Shown here: in pieces, positions 27,836 through 36,221 of the stretch
Layout: every line of letters starts with the position of its first letter
How positions within the stretch are numbered: the stretch's first letter is position 1
Assembly: GCA_038321775.1 (NCBI GenBank)
Contig: JBBQFI010000001.1
Location: forward strand, 1-64,000
DNA length: 64,000 nucleotides
Origin: JBBQFI01 sp038321775
Lineage (GTDB): Bacteria > Verrucomicrobiota > Verrucomicrobiia > Chthoniobacterales > UBA10450
Reading direction: 5' to 3'
Translations under genes and position numbers: made by a program
Notes under the pieces: model-generated
What the model was told of the DNA's origin: nothing
Databases searched by the model: none
What the model saw: the letters and a program-made list of their open reading frames with translations, nothing else

Positions 27836-27996
27836 GCGCAAAGAAAAAATCCCCAAAAAAATACCGCCCCCCATGCCCGATGGACATGAAGGGCGGCTGT
27901 TCCCCCCAGAACATTTTTCAAAACTGTGGAGCTAGTAAACGAGCTTGCAGGTCGTCGCAACAATTTTTTTACGTAAACTTTTCGGAAAATGAACTC

Positions 27997-28866
27997 ATGA
28001 ATTATGTTCGCGCCGTGAAGCTGGGCATTCGCTACGAAACCGAATACCGCTACGACGAGCCGGTCGGCTTTTCGCCGCACGATGTGCGTTTGTTTCCCAG
28101 GACGGGGCGCTTTGCCCACGTAACGAATCTTGACTTCAAAGCAAAACCGGACGCGACCGTGCGATTTTCCCAGGACGTTTTCGATAACACCGTGGCCTCC
28201 TGTTATTTTCCTGAAAAATCTCCGCTCTTACATTTGCAGTTGAACGTCGACCTGGAATTGGAGGAACGCGATCCATTCCATTTTTTGCTCGAGAATTATG
28301 CGGCTGAGTTACCGTTCTCGTACGAACCGTTGCTCGGGCCCGTGCTTGCACCATATCGCGAGCGGCGAACGAGCGGCGCATTGGAAATCGGAACGTGGAA
28401 AGCTCCGGGCAAAAACGAACCGCGCTCCACGGTCTCGGCGCTGGTCGCGTTGAACCAAACGATTCACGAATGCATCGGCTACGAGCGGCGTGAAGAAGGA
28501 GTGGCGCGTGATCCGTCTGAAACTTTGCGGATTGGCCGTGGCGCATGCCGTGATGTTGCGGTGTTGCTCGCGGAAATGCTGCGCGACATGGGATTGGCGG
28601 CTCGGCTCGCGAGTGGATATTTGCGCGAAGCCGATTCGGAGAAACGTCGCGCTGAAGGTTCCTTGCACGCATGGACCGAAGTCTTTTTGCCGGGAGCCGG
28701 TTGGGTCGGTCTGGACCCGACCAATGGAATTTTTTGTAATCACAATTTTATCACCGCGGCAGTCGGGCTGACTCCGGCCGACATCACGCCGATCAGCGGC
28801 GCGTATTTTCACAAAGCACAGATTCCGTCGAGCATGACGAGCCGGCTCGAGCTGCTCAATTTGTAG
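27997..28866 (+). CDS. Transglutaminase-like protease/transferase
   Basis: 289 aa from ATG at 27997. The N-terminal half (IRYETEYRYDEPVGFSPHDVRLFPR) is the beta domain found before bacterial transglutaminase cores. The core has RGACRDVAVLLAEMLR with the catalytic Cys, then EGSLHAWTEVFLPGAGWVGLDPTNG with His and Asp. Such enzymes can cut or cross-link peptides; the actual substrate is unknown and no signal peptide is seen. It ends 27 bp before recF and is likely cotranscribed. Confidence 0.87.
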   Translation: MNYVRAVKLGIRYETEYRYDEPVGFSPHDVRLFPRTGRFAHVTNLDFKAKPDATVRFSQDVFDNTVASCYFPEKSPLLHLQLNVDLELEERDPFHFLLENYAAELPFSYEPLLGPVLAPYRERRTSGALEIGTWKAPGKNEPRSTVSALVALNQTIHECIGYERREEGVARDPSETLRIGRGACRDVAVLLAEMLRDMGLAARLASGYLREADSEKRRAEGSLHAWTEVFLPGAGWVGLDPTNGIFCNHNFITAAVGLTPADITPISGAYFHKAQIPSSMTSRLELLNL

Positions 28867-28893
28867 CCGAAGGTTTTTCTCGCTGATTGACGC

Positions 28894-29943
28894 ATGCTGA
28901 CAGATTTGCAGCTCCGTGATTTTCGCTGTTTCGAAGCTTTGCGCCTGGAGTTTGGGCCCGGTTTCAATTTTTTTATCGGCGCGAATGGGGAGGGGAAGAC
29001 GACTATTCTCGAAGCGGTCTGTGCTCTTCTGCGATTACAATCGCAGCGAAGCGCATCGCTCGCACCACTCGTTAGGCTAGGACAAAAATCGTTCGCGCTG
29101 GCCGGGCGTTTCGACGATCATCTGCTCGAATTTCGATACTCTGTGCTTCGCCGCAAAGTGGCGTTCGATCGCGTGGAACAGCGCAAAGGTGGCGATTATC
29201 TTCGCCTGGCATCTGTCGTTTCTTTTGCGAATACCGACATTGAATTGACGCGAGGGCCATCGGAATCGCGTCGTCGCTACATCGATTTCATCGGCGCCCA
29301 AATCAATCCGCGGTATCGGCCGACGTTGCGTGCGTACGAACGCGTGCTGCGCGCCCGCAATTTTCTGTTGAAGTCGCCGCAACCGCGCACGCGCGAAATT
29401 GCCGCTTACGATCCGCCGTTGATCGAGAACGGGACGCGATTGCTTGCGATGCGCGCGGTTTTGGTGGAAAGGCTGGCGCCTTTTGCAACGCAAGCCCATC
29501 GCCAAATCAGCGGAAAAGATGAGGTGCTCGAAATAAAATTCGCGCCGGGTCTGGTCGGAGAATTCGCCGAAGAACTGGCTCGTTCGCGCGCCGAAGAGAT
29601 TCGCTTGCGCCAAACGATCATCGGACCGCATCGCGACGATTTGCAAATTTCAGTGCAGGGCATTGCCGCGCAGCAGTACGCTTCCGAGGGACAACAAAGA
29701 ACGGTCGCGCTTGCGCTTAAAATCGCGCAGGCTGAGGTCCTGGCGGTTGAAACCGGCACGCCGCCGCTCCTGCTCCTGGACGACATTTTCGGGGAACTCG
29801 ATCCTGCACGACGCAATGCACTTATGGCTCATTTACCGGCCTCGCAGAAACTCGTCACGGCCACGAGTATGCAGTGGTGCGAAGTCCCTCTGGAAGGACC
29901 CCTCTTCCATTTATCCGGCAAAAGTGTTTTAATGAAACCGTGA
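28894..29943 (+). CDS. recF: RecF recombination mediator
   Basis: 349 aa. A short SMC-like ATPase that loads RecA at single-strand gaps. Walker A is IGANGEGKTTILEAV at about residues 31-45. The family segments DIELTRGPSESRRRYIDF, GPHRDDLQI and YASEGQQRTVALALKIAQ (the ABC signature region) precede Walker B LLLLDDIFGELD. In many bacteria recF sits with dnaA, dnaN and gyrB; none of these is in this window. A CTCGTTAGG motif lies inside the gene at 29069-29076. Confidence 0.93.
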   Translation: MLTDLQLRDFRCFEALRLEFGPGFNFFIGANGEGKTTILEAVCALLRLQSQRSASLAPLVRLGQKSFALAGRFDDHLLEFRYSVLRRKVAFDRVEQRKGGDYLRLASVVSFANTDIELTRGPSESRRRYIDFIGAQINPRYRPTLRAYERVLRARNFLLKSPQPRTREIAAYDPPLIENGTRLLAMRAVLVERLAPFATQAHRQISGKDEVLEIKFAPGLVGEFAEELARSRAEEIRLRQTIIGPHRDDLQISVQGIAAQQYASEGQQRTVALALKIAQAEVLAVETGTPPLLLLDDIFGELDPARRNALMAHLPASQKLVTATSMQWCEVPLEGPLFHLSGKSVLMKP

Positions 29944-29995
29944 AGACCAACCACGCGTATTGCGTCAATGAGTTGGCAACGAATTGATTCGAAAA

Positions 29996-30556
29996 ATGCG
30001 AAATCTCGGCAGTCTTCCGCAGAAAAATTTGACCGGCTCATTGCTGGTCGCGCATCCCAACATGCTCGATCCCAATTTTCGCAGGAGCGTGTTATTTATT
30101 TCCGCGCATGATCCCGAAGATGGCGCGCTTGGAGTGATCATTAATCGTCCACTTGATAAGCACGTGGTCGATTTAGTGAACGAGCCGCCGCCGCACGGCC
30201 TGGCGGATGTGCCAGTGTTTCTCGGCGGTCCAGTGGGAAAAAATCAATTGATGTTCGCAGCGTTTGAATGGCAGGACGGCCAGGGATTAAAGATCAATCA
30301 CAGCGTTGGGTTGGAAGAAGCGAGCACGCGTATCGATGATGATCCGGCTTCCATCCGCGCGTTCGTTGGTTACGCAGGATGGGGCGCAGGCCAACTTGAA
30401 GCGGAGATGAAACAAAATGTTTGGCTCTTGCAAAAGCCGAATCCCGCCGCGCTAAAACCGGAGCGATTGCGCAATCTTTGGTTCGACATTATGCGCGGTT
30501 TGGGACCGTGGTATAAAATGCTGGCCGCTGCGCCGGACGATCCGTCGTTAAATTAA
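29996..30556 (+). CDS. YqgE/AlgH family protein
   Basis: 186 aa from ATG at 29996, with TTG at 29984 also in frame. The family pattern is clear: GSLLVAHPNMLDPNFRRSVLFI, GALGVIINRPLDKHV, VFLGGPVGKNQLM, and FVGYAGWGAGQLEAEMKQNVWLL. The biochemical role of YqgE is not established. It follows recF by 52 bp on the same strand. Confidence 0.92.
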   Translation: MRNLGSLPQKNLTGSLLVAHPNMLDPNFRRSVLFISAHDPEDGALGVIINRPLDKHVVDLVNEPPPHGLADVPVFLGGPVGKNQLMFAAFEWQDGQGLKINHSVGLEEASTRIDDDPASIRAFVGYAGWGAGQLEAEMKQNVWLLQKPNPAALKPERLRNLWFDIMRGLGPWYKMLAAAPDDPSLN

Positions 30557-30618
30557 TAATCGTTGAAGCATTAGGCTTTAATCGGTAAACGCTAAGTCGC
30601 TAACCGCTTAAAACTTCA

Positions 30619-31716
30619 ATGATCATCGGCGTTCCAAAAGAAACTAAAGAACAGGAGAATCGCGTCGGGCTACTGCCTTCCGGCGCGCACCAATTAACCA
30701 AACGCGGGCATTCCGTGCTCGTGGAAAAAAATGCCGGCGTGGGCGCGGGTTATTTGGATTCCGAATACGAGGCGGTAGGCGCAAAGATCATCGACAAAGC
30801 GGCGGACGTTTGGGCGCAGGGCGAAATGATCGTGAAAGTGAAGGAACCGCTCAAAGCCGAATACGGCTTGATGCGCAAAGGTCAGATTCTTTTCACTTAC
30901 CTCCATCTCGCAGCGAGCAGATCGCTCACCGATGCGCTACTCGCTTCCGGCGTAACGGCGATCGCCTACGAAACGATTCAGGTTGGCAACAAATTGCCAT
31001 TGCTCGAGCCGATGAGCGAAATCGCGGGACGCATGTCGGTCGTGATGGGCGCATATTTTTTGGCCAAGCACAATGGCGGCAGCGGCGTACTGCTCGGAGG
31101 TGTGCCGGGTGTTCTTCCCGGACGAGTTGTTGTCATTGGCGGAGGAACTGCCGGCGTGAACGCAGCGCGAATGGCGAGCGGATTATGCGCCGACGTGATC
31201 ATTCTCGAAGTGGATGCGGAGCGGATGCGTTTCCTCGATCTCACCATGAGCGACGCGAAGACGCTTTATTCAAACGAAGCGAATCTGCTCGAGCTCATGC
31301 CGACGACAGATTTGTTAATTGGCGCTGTGCTCGTGCCCGGTGCGAAGGCTCCGAAACTGATCACCCGCTCGATGTTGAAAAAAATGAAGCCGGGCAGCGT
31401 GCTCGTCGACATCGCGATCGATCAGGGCGGTTGCGTGGAAACTTCCCGTCCCACAACGCACCTGGACCCAGTTTATGTGGAGGAAGGGGTCATTCACTAT
31501 TGTGTCGCGAATATGCCGGGAGCCTATGCGCGCACTTCGACTCAGGCCCTAACGAACGCAACCTACAGTTATGTGGAACTGCTGGCGCAGTCCGGTTTGG
31601 AAGGCGCGTGTAAGAAACAAAAAGCTCTCATCGGCGGGATCAATACGCGCGACGGCAAGCTGACCCATCAGACGGTAGCGGAGGCGCACGGCATGCCCTT
31701 CACATCACCACTTTAA
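30619..31716 (+). CDS. ald: Alanine dehydrogenase
   Basis: 365 aa. It converts L-alanine to pyruvate and ammonia with NAD. It has MIIGVPKETKEQENRVGLLPSG at the start, the catalytic His within FTYLHLAASRSL, the NAD loop VVVIGGGTAGVNAARMA and the C-terminal HYCVANMPGAYARTSTQALTNATYSY signature. Length is normal for the family. It stands alone after a 62-bp gap from yqgE and carries a CCTAACGA motif at 31548. With gdhA and glnA it forms part of the local amino-nitrogen gene set. Confidence 0.95.
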   Translation: MIIGVPKETKEQENRVGLLPSGAHQLTKRGHSVLVEKNAGVGAGYLDSEYEAVGAKIIDKAADVWAQGEMIVKVKEPLKAEYGLMRKGQILFTYLHLAASRSLTDALLASGVTAIAYETIQVGNKLPLLEPMSEIAGRMSVVMGAYFLAKHNGGSGVLLGGVPGVLPGRVVVIGGGTAGVNAARMASGLCADVIILEVDAERMRFLDLTMSDAKTLYSNEANLLELMPTTDLLIGAVLVPGAKAPKLITRSMLKKMKPGSVLVDIAIDQGGCVETSRPTTHLDPVYVEEGVIHYCVANMPGAYARTSTQALTNATYSYVELLAQSGLEGACKKQKALIGGINTRDGKLTHQTVAEAHGMPFTSPL

Positions 31717-31805
31717 TTTCGCGAAAGTTTTTTTAAGCAGGTCCGAAAAGTTCCCTTGCTCCGAATCAGCCTTTGGCCCATTGTGGCCAGTCAATCCTAA
31801 CAATT

Positions 31806-32084
31806 ATGAAGAAATACATCTGCATCCTGGCGACCGCCGCGCTCTTCGTAGCGTGTGAGCAAAAATCCGAGACAACAACCACAACCACTTCGCCTTCTCC
31901 TGAAAAGACGGAAAACAATACGACGATCGTAAACCCTTCTCCGGGTTCATCGAGCAGTTCGGAGAGCACAACTACGACCACGAGCAGTCCGGCGGAATCT
32001 ACGCCAATGACGACTGCGACTCCGGACGCGTCGACATCGACGACGACCGAGTCGACTACGACAACGGCGTCTCCGACTCCGTAA
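31806..32084 (+). CDS. Ser/Thr-rich small lipoprotein
   Basis: 92 aa from ATG at 31806. Residues 1-17 form a lipoprotein leader (MKKYICILATAALFVAC) with a lipobox ending in Cys. The mature part is low-complexity, almost only Ser, Thr, Pro and Glu, with runs such as TTTTTTSPSP. It would be a membrane-tethered, flexible surface or periplasmic stalk. No fold or function is recognisable. A strong terminator follows at 32106. The opposite strand also has an open frame here, judged an artefact of this composition. Confidence 0.6.
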   Translation: MKKYICILATAALFVACEQKSETTTTTTSPSPEKTENNTTIVNPSPGSSSSSESTTTTTSSPAESTPMTTATPDASTSTTTESTTTTASPTP

Positions 32085-32105
32085 TTCAAGCTTTCGCTTA
32101 GAAGC

Positions 32106-32141
32106 AAAATCTTCCCGCGCCGAGAGCGCGGGAAGATTTTT
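32106..32141 (+). terminator. Rho-independent terminator
   Basis: A perfect 15-bp stem (aaaatcttcccgcgc with gcgcgggaagatttt) has a 5-nt loop and ends in a T-run. It lies just after the lipoprotein gene and before rnpA. It is nearly symmetric, but only the rightward direction has a gene to terminate. Confidence 0.9.
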
Positions 32142-32174
32142 GCTGTACTGATGCCGGTCCCAATAGCGTAAGTT

Positions 32175-32546
32175 ATGGCAATGCCGGTGCGGCCACTTTC
32201 ATTTCCCAAAACAAAACGCCTGGTCCGCACGGCAGAATTTGCGCTCGTTAGGCAAACTGGTGATGTGCAACGCGGCTTGTTTCTCATGCTGGGCGTGAAG
32301 CTGGAAAGTGGCGTCCCTGGCTTTCGCGCGGGCTTCGTCACTTCGAAAAGGATCGGCAGCGCGGTTGTTCGGAATCGCGTCCGGCGGCGTTTGCGCGCAA
32401 TTGTGCGCAAGCATCAGGACGAATTGAGAAACGAAATCTGGGTCGTCACGATTGCGCGGTCCGCTGCTGCGCGCGCCAGCTATCAGGCGCTGGAAGATGA
32501 GTGGTTGCGTCTGGCAAAGCGCGCTTCTATTCTAGCGCCCTTATGA
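32175..32546 (+). CDS. rnpA: Ribonuclease P protein component
   Basis: 123 aa, protein subunit of the tRNA 5'-processing enzyme. LSFPKTKRLVRTAEFALV at the start and SKRIGSAVVRNRVRRRLR, the conserved basic RNR helix, identify it. The gene begins the order rnpA-yidD-yidC-jag, normally headed by rpmH (ribosomal protein L34). The 91 bp upstream are too short for rpmH and hold the terminator, so rpmH is displaced here. The stop overlaps the yidD start in ATGA. Confidence 0.93.
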   Translation: MAMPVRPLSFPKTKRLVRTAEFALVRQTGDVQRGLFLMLGVKLESGVPGFRAGFVTSKRIGSAVVRNRVRRRLRAIVRKHQDELRNEIWVVTIARSAAARASYQALEDEWLRLAKRASILAPL

Positions 32547-32821
32547 TTCGGATCGTTCGATTTTTGGTGCGCGCCTACCAATGGACGATCTCGCCGATGT
32601 TTTCGTTTTTTGGCGGGCCGGGATCAGGTTGCCGTTTTACGCCGACATGCTCCGCTTATTTTCTCGAAGCGGTTGAGACTTTTGGAATCGCGCGCGGTAG
32701 CTGGTTGGGCGTGAAACGTCTCGGGCGTTGTCATCCGTGGGGTGGTCATGGATTTGACCCGGTCCCAAACGCGGATGACTCAGCGAACGGCGCAGATGCG
32801 CATCGCTTCGTTTGTGAATAA
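32543..32821 (+). CDS. yidD: Membrane protein insertion efficiency factor YidD
   Basis: 92 aa from ATG at 32543, which overlaps the rnpA stop; a longer open frame upstream is not needed. It has the YidD pattern RAYQWTISPMF, then GCRFTPTCSAYFLEAVETFG and GVKRLGRCHPWGGHGFDPVP. The N-terminal amphipathic helix probably binds the inner membrane. It assists YidC, whose gene starts 17 bp downstream. It is at the usual place between rnpA and yidC. Confidence 0.93.
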   Translation: MIRIVRFLVRAYQWTISPMFSFFGGPGSGCRFTPTCSAYFLEAVETFGIARGSWLGVKRLGRCHPWGGHGFDPVPNADDSANGADAHRFVCE

Positions 32822-32838
32822 CCGCAGCGGACTCTTTT

Positions 32839-34575
32839 ATGGATCGCCAAGCATGGATCGCGATAACCCTTTGCATCGCCGGCCTCGTGGTCTGGCAGAT
32901 CTATATGATGAAGCACCCGGCGCCAGTGCGTACTTCTGCTTTTGCATCGCCCAGTCCTGCGGTCGCCACTTCAGCGTTTAGTCCCTCGCCGCAGAGTATT
33001 TCTCCTCCGTCTCCCGACGCCACACCGGCGCCGGCGGAACCTGTTTCGACGTTTACGGAACAAAAAGAAGTTTTGCGTAACGCCGACATGGAACTTCGCC
33101 TAACGAATCGTGGCGGAGCCATCAGCGAGGTCGTTTTGCTTAATCACATGGCCGAAGGCAACGCGCGCGTAATTTTGAATTCGCCGGATCGACTTCCGAT
33201 CGGGGCGATCGTGCAACGCCCCGATACTGCTTCCAGTGCACTTCCGGAATTTAAAATCGCGCACACACCCGACGGCGCGGTGCAGTTTGATCGAGTCACA
33301 CCCGAGCGCCTCGACATTCGCAAGAAATTCTTTATCCCGCCCGCGACGCAGAAACGCGACAACTTCATCGCGCAAATGGATGTCGATTTTCGCAATAACG
33401 GCGACCAAACATTCAACTATCCGAATTATTTCATCACGCTTGGTTCGGCACGTCCGATTCATCCGAACGATATGCCCACTTACACGCACGTGACGTGGTG
33501 CGTGAACGGCAAGGCGAAATCGATTGATGTGAATTGGTTTGCGGCGCAGAGCAGCTTCCTAGGTCTGCAAAAAAAACCGGCACGTGATTTTTATGACGAA
33601 AAATTACCCGGCGCCGAATGGGTGGGCGTGAACAACCAATTTTTTGTCACCCTGCTCGCGCCGCCGAACGGCAGGGCGAACGAGGTATGGGGCCGCCGTT
33701 TCGAGATCAAGCAGGATAGCGGCGTGACATTGCCCGCAGTCGAAGGCGCCATTGGAATGCCGGGATTTCAGGTGCAGCCAGGACAGTCAGCTACGCTCAG
33801 TTTCGAAATTTATACCGGCCCGAAACTCTATCACCGCCTCGCGCAGCTCGATCACAACGAAGCCGAGGTCATGGATTTCGGCATTCTGAAAATCGTCAGC
33901 CAGACATTGCTGAACCTGATGAATCTGCTGCACCACTATCTCGGCAATTACGCGGCCGCGATTTTGGCCCTAACGACCATCGTGAAGCTCGCGCTCTGGC
34001 CTTTGCAGAATAAAGCCAATCGCTCCATGCGCCGCATGTCCGCGCTCTCGCCGAAAATGCAGGAGCTACGCGACAAATACAAAGACGATCCGACCCGCAT
34101 GAATCAAGAGGTGATGAAACTTTACAAGGAGTACGGCATCAATCCGGTGAGCGGCTGTCTTCCCATGGTGATCCAGATTCCGATTTTCTTCGGGCTCTTC
34201 ACCATGTTGCGGCAAACAGTGGAATTACGAAACGCCAGCTTCCTTTGGGTGCACGATCTCTCGCAGCCCGACACTGTCGGTCATCTCCCGATTCTGGGCT
34301 GGCCCATTAATATTCTGCCATTGCTCATGGCCCTAACGAACGTCTGGATGATGCGCATCACTCCCAAAACCGGGGATGCCACGCAACAGCGCATCATGAT
34401 GTTCACGCCGATCATTTTCGTCGTCTTCTGTTACAACTTTGCAGCCGCGCTTGCTTTGTATTATACAACTCAGAACCTCTTCACGATCCTGCAGCTTTAC
34501 CAAAACCGGCGTCAACCCATGCCGACTTTGGAAAAAGTGACACCGCCAGGGAAAAAATCGCGCAAGAGCAGATGA
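32839..34575 (+). CDS. yidC: Membrane protein insertase YidC
   Basis: 578 aa, Gram-negative long form. The first helix is at residues 5-22 (AWIAITLCIAGLVVWQIY), followed by a Ser/Pro/Ala-rich linker, then the large periplasmic beta domain (about residues 70-345). The conserved core membrane region starts near 365: YLGNYAAAILALTTIVKLALWPLQNKANRSMRRM, then a coiled region and GCLPMVIQIPIFFGLF. The functional groove Arg is plausibly in KANRSMRRM. It inserts small inner-membrane proteins. It overlaps jag by 4 bp. Two CCTAACGA motifs (33969, 34332) sit in the membrane core, coding Leu-Thr both times. Confidence 0.95.
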   Translation: MDRQAWIAITLCIAGLVVWQIYMMKHPAPVRTSAFASPSPAVATSAFSPSPQSISPPSPDATPAPAEPVSTFTEQKEVLRNADMELRLTNRGGAISEVVLLNHMAEGNARVILNSPDRLPIGAIVQRPDTASSALPEFKIAHTPDGAVQFDRVTPERLDIRKKFFIPPATQKRDNFIAQMDVDFRNNGDQTFNYPNYFITLGSARPIHPNDMPTYTHVTWCVNGKAKSIDVNWFAAQSSFLGLQKKPARDFYDEKLPGAEWVGVNNQFFVTLLAPPNGRANEVWGRRFEIKQDSGVTLPAVEGAIGMPGFQVQPGQSATLSFEIYTGPKLYHRLAQLDHNEAEVMDFGILKIVSQTLLNLMNLLHHYLGNYAAAILALTTIVKLALWPLQNKANRSMRRMSALSPKMQELRDKYKDDPTRMNQEVMKLYKEYGINPVSGCLPMVIQIPIFFGLFTMLRQTVELRNASFLWVHDLSQPDTVGHLPILGWPINILPLLMALTNVWMMRITPKTGDATQQRIMMFTPIIFVVFCYNFAAALALYYTTQNLFTILQLYQNRRQPMPTLEKVTPPGKKSRKSR

Positions 34576-35048
34576 TGAGTCCAAAAGAATTACTCGATAC
34601 CATGCTCGGCTACCTCGGTTTCGTTGCGGAAATCGATGAGACGACGAGTGAGGCCGGTAATCTGGTTCTGCAAATTTACACCGAGGAAAGTCGGCGCTTG
34701 ATTGGTCGCAACGGCGAAACGCTCGATGCCATTCAGTTTCTTCTCAATCGACTCATTCAGGCAAAAGATCGGGAGGCATCGAAGGTCACCGTCGATTGCG
34801 AACACTACCGGTCGATGCACGAAGATCGTCTCGTTCAACGCGTCCGCGAACTTGCCGAACGTGTGCGCATCACCGGCCGTTCCCTTCAACTCGAGCCAAT
34901 GAATTCCTACGAACGCCGCATCGTCCACAACGCGTTCAAGGATGATCCCGACGTCGCGACATGGAGCCCATCTGACTCGGCGCGGATCAAACAAATCACA
35001 CTCGTTAAGCGACAGGCCACCCAGGAAGCCGCGCACAAGGAAGCGTAA
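34572..35048 (+). CDS. jag: Jag/KhpB-type KH-R3H RNA-binding protein
   Basis: 158 aa. The KH domain has LIGRNGETLDAIQFLLNRL with its GxxG loop at about residues 47-50; the C-terminal R3H domain includes RSLQLEPMNSYERRIVHNAFKDDPDV. This is the usual partner gene after yidC, binding RNA. The N-terminal Jag domain of the long form is not present. It is coupled to yidC by ATGATG overlap and converges with the FAD oxidoreductase after 6 bp. Confidence 0.9.
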   Translation: MMSPKELLDTMLGYLGFVAEIDETTSEAGNLVLQIYTEESRRLIGRNGETLDAIQFLLNRLIQAKDREASKVTVDCEHYRSMHEDRLVQRVRELAERVRITGRSLQLEPMNSYERRIVHNAFKDDPDVATWSPSDSARIKQITLVKRQATQEAAHKEA

Positions 35049-35054
35049 CGCTCG

Positions 35055-36221
35055 CTATTGCGAATTGGCCGGCAGGAATCGCGCTGCTTCCTTTTCGACG
35101 CCGCGCTGCACTTCAGGCCGCCAGCGAAATTTTTCCAGTAACGGATTGGATTTTTCTTCCGCCGCGTCTGCGATCAATTCGCCGAGCACGGGTGCAAATT
35201 TAAATCCGTGGCCGCTATCGCCAGTGGCAATAATCAATCCCGGTCGTTCCGGATGGGGCGCGATCCAAAAATCGCCGTCGTTCGTGTCGCAGTACAAACA
35301 AATGCGCGTGTGAACAATCGGTGCGTCCGCGAGCGCGGGAAACGTGCCGGCCAGAAATTCACGCATCGTTCTCTCTTCCTCAGCCGTGACAACGCGTTCA
35401 GCAGAATCAGGCGACATTTCGCGACCCGGTCCGTGATTCGCGACTTTCACAACGCCATCGCGATTGATGGGAAAACCATAGAAACCGGTTTCTGAAATGT
35501 CCGCTCCGAAAACCGGGAAACTTTCTGGTGCGAATAAATCAGATTGGCGCGGCTTAAGGTGAAAAACCGGATGCCCTGTCGCGCGGAAAAAATCGCGTGT
35601 GTGAGGAAGCAAATATGGAGTCCACGCTCCAGCTGCCAGGACAACAACGTCTCCCGCAATTCGTTTTCCATCATGCAAGATCACTTCGCGATTTTCAAAG
35701 GCTGCGAATTTTTGATCTTCCCTCAGATCGACTCCGAGCGATCGCGCATACTCGACCAGCGTCCCCACCACACGTCCGCTTTCGGCGTAGCCCGCTTCGC
35801 GGTCGAAAAATCCGTCCGGATAAAGTTCCGCGTTCCATGCCGGGAAACGTTTACGCATTTGCTCGGAGTCGATGCGCTCCACTTTGTGACCGCGTTCTTC
35901 GAGGAGCTTGAAACTTTCGTATTCAAAATCTCCCGCGCGCATTGTTCTTCGCCGCATGAACAAAAAACCGACCTCGTGATAAAGCTCGACACCAAATTTC
36001 TCATTCCATATCCGCCATGTTTTGAGCGAGCGCTCGGCCAGTTCTGTATAAACTTCATCGGCGCCGTAAGCAGCGCGAACTGCTTTGCTGATATCGGTGG
36101 AAGCCGCGAGTGGATGCGGCAACGGGCCGGGATCCAAAAGCATTACTTTATGCCCGCGTTGTTTTAATTCGATCGCCGCGGTAACGCCGTTAATCCCTGC
36201 GCCAACAACGATCGCGATCAC
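35055..36221 (-). CDS. FAD-dependent amine oxidase of the sarcosine oxidase type
   Basis: 388 aa. The FAD loop at the N-terminus is AIVVGAGINGVTAAIELKQRG, followed by LLDPG. It has VVLAAGAWTPYLLP in the middle and, near the C-terminus, CLYCDTNDGDFWIAPHP then ATGDSGHGFKFAPVLGE. The Cys in RICLYC lines up with the covalently flavinylated Cys of monomeric sarcosine oxidases, so a secondary amine such as sarcosine or N-methyl amino acid is the likely substrate. Its start overlaps the upstream gene by 4 bp. Confidence 0.87.
   Translation of the reverse strand: MIAIVVGAGINGVTAAIELKQRGHKVMLLDPGPLPHPLAASTDISKAVRAAYGADEVYTELAERSLKTWRIWNEKFGVELYHEVGFLFMRRRTMRAGDFEYESFKLLEERGHKVERIDSEQMRKRFPAWNAELYPDGFFDREAGYAESGRVVGTLVEYARSLGVDLREDQKFAAFENREVILHDGKRIAGDVVVLAAGAWTPYLLPHTRDFFRATGHPVFHLKPRQSDLFAPESFPVFGADISETGFYGFPINRDGVVKVANHGPGREMSPDSAERVVTAEEERTMREFLAGTFPALADAPIVHTRICLYCDTNDGDFWIAPHPERPGLIIATGDSGHGFKFAPVLGELIADAAEEKSNPLLEKFRWRPEVQRGVEKEAARFLPANSQ

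Noticed and set aside
27841..27910. GC-rich ccgccc/gggcgg palindrome before the transglutaminase gene
   Set aside because: The stem is only 6 bp with a loop of over 20 nt and lies between divergent genes, so a terminator is not expected.
31766..32410. 214-aa Val-rich open frame on the minus strand
   Set aside because: It is the complement of the Ser/Thr-rich lipoprotein and of rnpA, both well supported; the Val runs come from the ACA/ACG-rich codons on the other strand.
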